Shown: positions 47,740-52,689 of the stretch, in pieces | Numbering within the stretch: position 1 is the stretch's first letter | How the letters are laid out: each line of letters begins with the position of its first letter | Origin: Myxococcales bacterium | GTDB taxonomy: Bacteria; Myxococcota_A; SURF-8 | Reading direction: 5' to 3' | DNA length: 52,689 nt | Assembly: GCA_003598065.1 (NCBI GenBank) | Contig: QZKR01000092.1 | Coordinates: forward strand, 1-52,689 | Made by a program: the position numbers and the translations under genes | Notes under the pieces: model-generated | Database searches by the model: none | Seen by the model: only the letters and a program-made list of their open reading frames with translations | What the model was told of the DNA's origin: nothing

Positions 47740-47818
47740 TCTGTGGTAATTAGGCCGTAATCACGAAAAATTGATCGCCCAAGTGTTAATTTTGTATTGA
47801 CGCCGTAATTACAGAGCC
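47740..47818. promoter_or_regulatory. Cluster of three operator-like sites
   Basis: CTGTGGTAATTAGG, GCCGTAATCACGA and GCCGTAATTACAG resemble the palindrome CCGTGTAATCACGG at 47462. They lie between the RHH promoter and the plus-strand promoter. Likely binding sites of one regulator, probably the RHH protein. Confidence 0.5.
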
Positions 47819-47825
47819 CTAATAT
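47797..47825 (+). promoter_or_regulatory. Promoter of the membrane-protein moron
   Basis: -35 TTGACG (47797-47802), 17-bp spacer, -10 TAATAT (47820-47825). The spacer contains an operator-like GTAATTAC. A near-consensus sigma-70-type promoter, independent of the early and late operons. Confidence 0.7.
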
Positions 47826-47830
47826 GCAAA

Positions 47831-47862
47831 AGCCCGGCAGCGGCTGCAACCGCTGCCGGGCT
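47831..47862 (+). other. Perfect 13-bp hairpin at the mRNA 5' end
   Basis: AGCCCGGCAGCGG and its complement flank a 6-nt loop and begin at the predicted transcription start. No U-run follows. It may protect the mRNA 5' end or act as a regulator site. Confidence 0.6.
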
Positions 47863-47899
47863 CAATCAACCTCACCTTCCGCAAAGAAAGGAAGTCGCC

Positions 47900-48685
47900 A
47901 TGGGTAAGTACACCCCTTGGCGGATAATGGCAATAGCCGCCGGTCTCGTTCTTACCGGCATCGAGGTCTACGGGGCTTTCGAATACCTCGTCAAACAGGA
48001 AGGTCGTCTGTCCTACCTCGTTGCTGGCGGTGCCGTCGTCACTGCCACGTCCGCCCTCCTCCCCATCCTTGCCGAGCGCCAATGGCGGGATGGTCACAAA
48101 CTTCAGGCCCTGCTTTTGTGGGCCGCGCTGCTCCCAGCGTTGTCCCTCATTCTCTCAGCCGCCATTGAGCGTACTGGCGGGGCAAGAGATAGAGCCGGAC
48201 AGGAGCGGCAAGCCATCGAAACCCGCATCAAGCTTGCCAAGGATGCGGTCGACGATGCCAAGTCCCGGCTCGCCAGCGCAGAAGCTGGCGTGTTGGCAGA
48301 GACCAAGGACAAAGGCTGCGGCCCCGTCTGCAAGGGTCTTAAGAAGGGAGCCGAGGAAGCCCGCAAGCAGCTTTCCGAGGCTCGGGGCGCACCGGACTTG
48401 AAGCTGGTCGTCCCGCGTGATCCTCAAGCAGTGCGGCTTGCCGCCATGCTGCCGGTCACGGAAGCCCAGGTCGCGCTCTACCAGCCGGTGATCCTGCCTG
48501 TCACCGTCTCACTCCTGGGGATCTTGCTGTTGGGCACTGGCCTCGCCGAGACGAAGCGGAAACGCCGCGTCCAGAAGGGCAAGAAGAAACAGGTAAAGCG
48601 CAAGCGTAAGCCTGCCAAGCCGAAGATGCCGGAGCCGATCCGGCGCAAGAAGCACCTAGCCCTCGTGGCCAGCAACGAGAACTAA
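47900..48685 (+). CDS. Multi-span membrane protein (moron candidate)
   Basis: 261 aa with own promoter and terminator. Four hydrophobic segments: IMAIAAGLVLTGIEVYGAF, LVAGGAVVTATSALLPILA, LLLWAALLPALSLILSAAI, and VILPVTVSLLGILLLGTGLA late in the chain. A coiled-coil region lies between TM3 and TM4 (AVDDAKSRLASAEAGVLAET), and the C-terminus is very basic (KRKRRVQKGKKKQVKRKRKP). Unknown function. The isolated promoter/terminator unit suggests lysogenic expression. Confidence 0.65.
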   Translation: MGKYTPWRIMAIAAGLVLTGIEVYGAFEYLVKQEGRLSYLVAGGAVVTATSALLPILAERQWRDGHKLQALLLWAALLPALSLILSAAIERTGGARDRAGQERQAIETRIKLAKDAVDDAKSRLASAEAGVLAETKDKGCGPVCKGLKKGAEEARKQLSEARGAPDLKLVVPRDPQAVRLAAMLPVTEAQVALYQPVILPVTVSLLGILLLGTGLAETKRKRRVQKGKKKQVKRKRKPAKPKMPEPIRRKKHLALVASNEN

Positions 48686-48690
48686 GCATC

Positions 48691-48725
48691 AGCCCCGGCT
48701 CGAAAGAGACCGGGGCTTTTGTTTT
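48691..48725 (+). terminator. Strong intrinsic terminator
   Basis: AGCCCCGG (48691-48698) pairs with CCGGGGCT (48710-48717), followed by TTTTGTTTT. It ends the membrane-protein transcript and lies close to the stop of the convergent small secreted gene. Confidence 0.85.
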
Positions 48726-48728
48726 GGG

Positions 48729-48872
48729 CTATTTCCCGCCTGGGCGGATAGTCGAGGCGCGATCACCGCACTTGCTGCCGTCTGCAGCGCGGTCTGTCGG
48801 ATAGGTGCACGGGCCGGCCAGAGCCGGAAGGGCAAGGCTGGTGAGCAAAGCGGCGAGAATGAAAGTCTTCAT
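48729..48872 (-). CDS. Small secreted Cys-containing protein, 47 aa
   Basis: Signal peptide (MKTFILAALLTSLALPALAG), then a short mature part GPCTYPTDRAADGSKCGDRA with two Cys, likely one disulfide. I recall similar tiny exported proteins in alphaproteobacterial phages and plasmids. Function unknown. Confidence 0.6.
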   Translation of the reverse strand: MKTFILAALLTSLALPALAGPCTYPTDRAADGSKCGDRASTIRPGGK

Positions 48873-48907
48873 GGAAAATCTCCCTTGCAAAGACTCGCGA
48901 GACTAAA

Positions 48908-49549
48908 TCACCTCTCCCTGTACTGGAAGTGCAAAGCAAGCCGCTGCAGGCACTCCTGAATGATCGTTCCCCCAGCCGCGCTCTGCTGCACACGGTTTTT
49001 ATAGGAGGATCGAGCGCCGATCGCCACCTGCGTCACCTCTTTGCTGTCGTCAATCACAGCGCGGATGAATAGCTCCCGCAGTTGCTCGTCCTCTGTCACC
49101 CTTCCGTCCTTGCGCCTGACGCCGACGACAGCCTCGAGAGCTAGCTTGTATTCCCTCGATGCCAAGAGCTGGCGCTGTGAGGCCGGGAGGCGCTGAGAAG
49201 CTTCGGTGGCCTGGGAATATTCCCCGTAGGAGGAGACGCCGGCGCTCGAGCCCTGGGCTGCGAAGTAGAGCTCGCGGATTTTCTCCGCCGCTCGGTGGAG
49301 CTCCATCGACAGCAGCCCGTCCCGGTGCATGATGTCGACCAAGGTAACCGCCCTTTTGGCGCGCTCTACCGTGTGAACTTCGCCGGTGTCCGGGTCCACA
49401 TGCTCAGCGGCGAGAATGGTTTCCATGTGCCGTTTATGGGCGGCGAGCTTTTCCAGGGCGTTGCCTTCCCGCCCTTTGCGCATGCGGGCGATGTCGGCAT
49501 CCATGGCTTTGTTCTCGCGCTCTTTCTGACGTTTCAACGGCGTCGTCAA
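48908..49549 (-). CDS. Hypothetical regulator-like protein, 213 aa
   Basis: TTG 49549 (or ATG 49504). Charged N-terminus (RQKERENKAMDADIARMRKG). The middle contains RAKRAVTLVDIMHRDGLLSM. The C-terminus (GRVTEDEQLRELFIRAVIDD ... IQECLQRLALHF) resembles the end of some rhizobial phage regulators that bring a helix-turn-helix-like domain. As the last gene of the leftward early operon, just before the late control region, it could act as a late regulator. This is inference. Confidence 0.5.
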   Translation of the reverse strand: MTTPLKRQKERENKAMDADIARMRKGREGNALEKLAAHKRHMETILAAEHVDPDTGEVHTVERAKRAVTLVDIMHRDGLLSMELHRAAEKIRELYFAAQGSSAGVSSYGEYSQATEASQRLPASQRQLLASREYKLALEAVVGVRRKDGRVTEDEQLRELFIRAVIDDSKEVTQVAIGARSSYKNRVQQSAAGGTIIQECLQRLALHFQYRER

Positions 49550-49561
49550 ACAGGGGGTGTC

Positions 49562-49738
49562 CTATTTCGAGTTGTATGGGGTTTCACGTGAAACGCTGGA
49601 GCGCTTGCGCCGTTGGTTGCGGCGTTTCTCGAGCTCATTTTTGGCCTGACACTCCGGACAATATTTCCTTGGTCCTTTCCCTTTGAGAAGGGGAGTGCCA
49701 CAGGGGCATTTTCTTTCCGGTGATGCGTTCTGCTTCAT
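49562..49738 (-). CDS. Small zinc-ribbon protein, 58 aa
   Basis: CPCGTPLLKG and YCPECQAK give a four-Cys zinc ribbon, then a basic helix (KNELEKRRNQRRKRSSV). It overlaps the next frame (49635-49832) by 104 bases in a different phase. It might bind nucleic acid. Confidence 0.55.
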   Translation of the reverse strand: MKQNASPERKCPCGTPLLKGKGPRKYCPECQAKNELEKRRNQRRKRSSVSRETPYNSK

Positions 49739-49832
49739 GTTTCCACTGCGCGACGATCTGAACTTCTTGAGGAGACAGAGCTAACCCTGCTCCATTACCG
49801 ACTGCGGTTTGAAGACGGGTGTCGAGGTTCAT
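49635..49832 (-). CDS. Hypothetical protein, 65 aa, overlapping
   Basis: ATGA overlap with the HNH fragment. First half (LALSPQEVQIVAQWKHEAER) is a convincing helix. The second half overlaps the zinc-ribbon gene. Both frames look protein-like, so overlapping genes or a shared ancestral frameshift are possible. Confidence 0.4.
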   Translation of the reverse strand: MNLDTRLQTAVGNGAGLALSPQEVQIVAQWKHEAERITGKKMPLWHSPSQRERTKEILSGVSGQK

Positions 49833-50223
49833 GGGCCATACGCCAGCGTAGGCGCCCCTTCGTGCTTCCAGTGCCCGTGGTATTTGTCTTCAGCCGCCTT
49901 CCGAGCAGTTATCGCCTCTTCCTTGGTGGCGAAGTAGCCGAGCACGATGGACCGCTTGTTGACGCATATCTGCGCCTTCCACTTCTGCTGGGGCTTGAAC
50001 CAATAGACGCCCTTCACGCCCGATGTGCTGTTGCGCTGCGCCCCGCGGTTAGCGTGGTTCTGTTGGTTTGTCGCTTCGCGCAGATTGCAGACGCGGTTGT
50101 CCGCTTTGTCGCCGTTGATGTGGTCAAAGCGATTTCGCCGCGCGCGGCCTTGCCGCGCGTTACCAGCCACCGGAACTCGCCGGACGTGGCATTGTAGGAC
50201 AGGGCGTCTCTAATCTGCTTCAT
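49829..50223 (-). pseudogene. HNH/AP2-type endonuclease, frame-disrupted
   Basis: The first 30 codons from ATG 50223 (MKQIRDALSYNATSGEFRWL) match the N-terminus of phage HNH-AP2 proteins but run out of frame. The remainder is in another frame (open from GTG 50170): FDHINGDKADNRVCNLREAT is the second half of the HNH core and TSGVKGVYWFKPQQKWKAQI is an AP2-like DNA-binding domain. The first HNH His segment (HRLAW-like) is missing, so there is a deletion plus frameshift. The C-terminal HEGAPTLAYGP matches the end of the adjacent adenine methyltransferase (HEGPPTIAYAP). Confidence 0.65.
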
Positions 50224-50765
50224 GGCGCGTACGCTATGGTTGGAGGGCCTTCATGTTTCCAATCCCAAATCATCCAGCAGTGATTGAAGCTCGGGCTGGC
50301 TTTCGGTTTGCCGTTCTCTTCGACGAACCACGCGATGCGCTTCATCAGCACGAGCTTTTTCGAGAACGCCGGGCAATCGCGGAAGAGATAGGCCCGGCCT
50401 TTCGCGTGGTCGAAATCGGTGCGCAACAGCATCGCGACGAGGCCACCAACCGGCTCCATCAATCGCAGCGCGTGCTCGCAGAACTCGGTAGCCAGTTCGT
50501 ATGGCGGGTTGGTGATGATCCAATCCACTGGCCACGGAGGCCTTTGCTCAAGGAGAAAATCTGTCCCGAGTGCAATATCTGACGCCATCACGTCGAATGA
50601 TTTCATCAGAGCGTCCCGCATCTTCCCACTGCCGCAGGCTGGCTCCCACACCGCGAGGCGTGACGATGGCAACGGCAGATGCGGGATCAGCGCCTCCGTC
50701 ACCCACTCTGGGGTTTCGTACAGGTCGCGCTCCTTGCGCGCGTAGCCGCTTTCTCTCTGGCTCAT
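50220..50765 (-). CDS. N6-adenine DNA methyltransferase-like protein
   Basis: 181 aa from ATG 50765. LAVWEPACGSGKMRDALM (motif I, about 38-55) and DWIITNPPYE with NPPY at 86-89 (motif IV) identify an amino-methyltransferase. ETPEWVTEALIPHL at the start and CWMIWDWKHEG near the end are typical of small phage Dam-like enzymes. No target-recognition domain is apparent. Probable role: hemimethylation or protection of phage DNA. Confidence 0.75.
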   Translation of the reverse strand: MSQRESGYARKERDLYETPEWVTEALIPHLPLPSSRLAVWEPACGSGKMRDALMKSFDVMASDIALGTDFLLEQRPPWPVDWIITNPPYELATEFCEHALRLMEPVGGLVAMLLRTDFDHAKGRAYLFRDCPAFSKKLVLMKRIAWFVEENGKPKASPSFNHCWMIWDWKHEGPPTIAYAP

Positions 50766-50766
50766 C

Positions 50767-51282
50767 TCACTTCCCCGTCGCTGCGCCTTCAACGAACTTT
50801 GCCTTGCAAGGTCTGGCGATGATCTCGCATCGATACATCACCTGACCCATGGTTTCCCCGATGGATGTCCTCCCACACCGCGAGATGAAATCCTTCGCAT
50901 GCGACAGATCGAGGAACGCTTCGCCGTAGTCGTAACGGACACGCTCCATAAAATCTTTCTTGGCTGCGTCGAGAGCGCCTTCCGTCCCGATCCATTGTGT
51001 CCCTAGACCACGCACTTTGCCGACACAGACGACGCCCTCTTCCTCCATACTGCGATAGAGGCGGACGGTTTCCTTGTCAGGCTCTCGTTTGACGTGGCGA
51101 CGGGTTTTCTTGATCTTCCTCGGCTGGTGATAGCCATCCCCTGACAAGGACCAGTCTAGGTCTGTGGCAGATGCTGGCAAGGAGATGGTAGTGAGTGACA
51201 AGGTCATGATCACGCAGACGGCAGCGCGCCCGCATGCGTTGAGAAAGTCACCCCGTCGTTGCGTGAAGGCCATGATCGTCAT
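50767..51282 (-). CDS. Secreted or periplasmic protein, 171 aa
   Basis: ATGA overlap with the upstream gene. A signal peptide with a longish N-region (ACGRAAVCVIMTLSLTTISL then PASATDLDW). The mature part contains DGYHQPRKIKKTRRHVKREP and a Cys-containing C-terminal domain (SRCGRTSIGETMGQVMYRCE). An early-operon exported protein is unusual. Could modify the envelope or block superinfection. Confidence 0.55.
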   Translation of the reverse strand: MTIMAFTQRRGDFLNACGRAAVCVIMTLSLTTISLPASATDLDWSLSGDGYHQPRKIKKTRRHVKREPDKETVRLYRSMEEEGVVCVGKVRGLGTQWIGTEGALDAAKKDFMERVRYDYGEAFLDLSHAKDFISRCGRTSIGETMGQVMYRCEIIARPCKAKFVEGAATGK

Positions 51283-51635
51283 CCCCCAACCCTGCTCAAC
51301 ACTGGATGCTGCTCTTCGTGTATCTCTTGTGCGATACGGGCGATCCTGTCATCTGCTTCCAGTGCTGGTCTGATCTCGACTTCTGCTTCGATGGGATCGG
51401 CACTTGCCACCATCAGCCCGATCGCGTGACGCTCCCACGCCCTCCTGCACTGGATGGCTTTCTCGGTGCGCTGCAATTCTTCGATGCAGGCGGCGTTGGC
51501 ATCGTTGAAGCGTCTCAGCACATCGATCTTATGCTCCACCTCCTCAGTGCTCTGCCTAGTCATGGCGTTGACGGATTCTTCCTCTGCTCTGCGGAGGAGT
51601 TCTCTTAGACCTGGTTGTTGAGAGTAGTCGTCCAT
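51279..51635 (-). CDS. Helical protein, 118 aa
   Basis: Mostly alpha-helical with Glu/Arg repeats (LRELLRRAEEESVNAMTRQS, EEVEHKIDVLRRFNDANAAC). Typical uncharacterised early-operon protein. ATGA overlap with the downstream secreted gene. Confidence 0.55.
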   Translation of the reverse strand: MDDYSQQPGLRELLRRAEEESVNAMTRQSTEEVEHKIDVLRRFNDANAACIEELQRTEKAIQCRRAWERHAIGLMVASADPIEAEVEIRPALEADDRIARIAQEIHEEQHPVLSRVGG

Positions 51636-51647
51636 GGGGTTGTTCCT

Positions 51648-51794
51648 TCAGTTCATTGCCTTGTAGCTCACGCGCGCCACTTCAGGTCCGCGCCCCGAAA
51701 CGACACGGACAACAACCGTTAGCCACCGCCAGCCTTTGTCCGTGTGCACTGGGTGCCACGCAAACCACGGCCCGCCGATTTCCCACCATGCCAT
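51648..51794 (-). CDS. Small Trp-rich protein, 48 aa
   Basis: Begins MAWWEIGGPWFAWHPVHTDK, then WRWLTVVVRVVSGRG. Beta-hairpin-like and aromatic. Below usual gene-calling length. Unknown. Confidence 0.45.
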   Translation of the reverse strand: MAWWEIGGPWFAWHPVHTDKGWRWLTVVVRVVSGRGPEVARVSYKAMN

Positions 51795-51824
51795 ATCTCG
51801 GCTCCTTGATATTGACGCCTCGCC

Positions 51825-52187
51825 TTACGTCGGCTCGGCTACGCTGCGCGTGCTGGCTTCATGCACATACTTATGGACGGTCGACGGCGACTTGAGGCCG
51901 AACAACCTCGCTACCTCGCGATAGCTTTTTCCTGCCACTACTAAGCCAGCCATGGCTTTCTTCTCATCGTCGGTCACATCTCTTCTGTTCCCGACGCCAG
52001 CGACCAGTTTTAGGTTGGCTATCTCATCGTCCCGCACAGCCACCTGCGCCCTAAGCTCTTCTCTCCATGCGTCGTCACTCTCACGGAAGGCATGAGCAAT
52101 CATCTCGATCTCGTCGCAAAAACCATTTCGCCGTTCCTCGTCGAGCAAGGCAACCAGCTCCCTAGATCGTTGTTCCGGCGTCTTCAT
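51825..52187 (-). CDS. Helix-turn-helix DNA-binding protein, 120 aa
   Basis: The C-terminal region (MAGLVVAGKSYREVARLFGL then PSTVHKYVHE) is a resolvase/Hin-type helix-turn-helix. The N-terminal part is helical and charged. Likely a regulator of the leftward operon. Preceded by GATGAAGGGAAGAG, shared with two other genes. Confidence 0.65.
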   Translation of the reverse strand: MKTPEQRSRELVALLDEERRNGFCDEIEMIAHAFRESDDAWREELRAQVAVRDDEIANLKLVAGVGNRRDVTDDEKKAMAGLVVAGKSYREVARLFGLKSPSTVHKYVHEASTRSVAEPT

Positions 52188-52230
52188 CTTCTCTTCCCTT
52201 CATCGAGCGTTAGCGAGATAGCCGAAAGGG

Positions 52231-52563
52231 TTACATGGCTGCGTCAGCCTTCCCTCGTGCGTACATGGCGTAGCGGCTGTCGTACTCGCTCTCAACAGCG
52301 GCGGCGTACTTGTCTGGGGCACTAGCGTTGCAGCTCACAGTGAACGAAGACACAGACCCGCCATTCGATGAGAGATATTGATAGTACGGCCGCGTTTCCC
52401 ACCAACGCGGCCAATACCGCTCAAGGTAGACAGGATACGTCACTGGTTTGCCGTCGATCTCAGCGACGCGCGCCTTGATGCGCTTCCACTGGTCGTCGGT
52501 TGGCGTGCCTTCGAGTGCTTCGGTGAAGCCATCGAACCATGCTTTGAACTCTTGCGGTGTCAT
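52231..52563 (-). CDS. Hypothetical phage protein, 110 aa
   Basis: FKAWFDGFTEALEGTPTDDQ and WKRIKARVAEIDG near the start are a pattern I recall from rhizobial phage early proteins of unknown function. The middle is Trp/Tyr/Pro-rich (YPVYLERYWPRWWETRPYYQ). AAGGAG precedes the ATG. Confidence 0.6.
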   Translation of the reverse strand: MTPQEFKAWFDGFTEALEGTPTDDQWKRIKARVAEIDGKPVTYPVYLERYWPRWWETRPYYQYLSSNGGSVSSFTVSCNASAPDKYAAAVESEYDSRYAMYARGKADAAM

Positions 52564-52599
52564 GCTCTTTCTCCTTGTTTGCCTTCATCGCGAAGCGAT

Positions 52600-52689
52600 C
52601 TAGTGAGGGCTGGCGGGGCCTGCCAACAAACCCCGCAAAGCGCTCCGAGGGGTTACGGGTGCCGCCTTATCCTTGCGGTCCGGTCCTCG
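52600..52689 (-). CDS. Small secreted peptide, 3' part (runs off right end)
   Basis: If the window ends join, this is codons 22-50 plus the stop of the signal-peptide gene at 1-63, in the same phase with no stop in between. The mature part (RGPDRKDKAAPVTPRSALRG) is basic and Pro/Ala-rich. Confidence 0.4.
   Translation of the reverse strand, partial: RGPDRKDKAAPVTPRSALRGLLAGPASPH

Noticed and set aside
1..52689. CRISPR array
   Set aside because: No set of regularly spaced identical repeats with unique spacers was seen; the repeated leaders are single short motifs before genes.

Overview
The window looks like one complete genome of a temperate podovirus-type phage, in circular or circularly permuted form. 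The host is most likely an alphaproteobacterium (Hyphomicrobiales-like). No chromosomal gene is visible. Reasons: (i) a full short-tailed-phage morphogenesis set of T7/BPP-1 style (T7-type head-tail connector portal, scaffold, capsid, tail tubular A and B, gp14-like core protein, two very large ejection proteins); (ii) a tyrosine integrase followed by an attP-like 3' half of a CAT-anticodon tRNA whose 5' half is missing, so the site is not a chromosomal attL or attR; (iii) a small minus-strand secreted-peptide reading frame that stays open across the joined window ends. High GC, and gene types I associate with rhizobial phages, suggest the host. This is inference and no database was searched.

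Layout. 1-1.6 kb: immunity region with a Cro-like gene (-) and a CI/S24-like repressor (+). Three promoters carry TGCGA-N3-TCGCA-type palindromes, or an inverted variant, inside their 17-bp spacers. 1.6-12.9 kb (+): early operon of small genes, RecT, an HNH-like endonuclease, a tRNA nested inside an ORF, a C5-cytosine methyltransferase split over two frames, an HNH nuclease, an excisionase-like protein, integrase, a GIY-YIG-like protein and attP. 13.1-14.3 kb (-): small cargo operon with its own ribbon-helix-helix (RHH) regulator. 14.4-17.7 kb (+): a structured-looking leader RNA followed by about a dozen small genes, many sharing an AAAGGCC leader. 17.7-20.2 kb (-): lysis cassette. 20.2-47.0 kb (-): fibre, ejection proteins, tail, capsid, portal, a seven-member tandem family of MCGGKK-type mini-proteins, terminases. 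47.0-47.9 kb: control region with an RHH gene, the candidate late promoter and related operators. 47.9-48.7 kb: membrane-protein moron (+). 48.7-52.7 kb (-): the distal part of the leftward early operon, which would connect through the ends to the Cro promoter.

Working model (inference). The CI-like repressor shuts both divergent early promoters. Rightward transcription makes recombination, methylation and integration proteins. Leftward transcription makes an adenine methyltransferase, small regulators and possibly a late regulator at 48.9-49.5 kb. Late transcription starts near 47.45 kb, passes a roughly 420-nt hairpin-rich leader, and runs about 30 kb leftward through packaging, structural and lysis genes. 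No replicative polymerase, helicase, primase or RNA polymerase was recognised. The least explained elements are the mini-protein array, the dual-frame methyltransferase, the leader RNA and the leaderless regulator genes.
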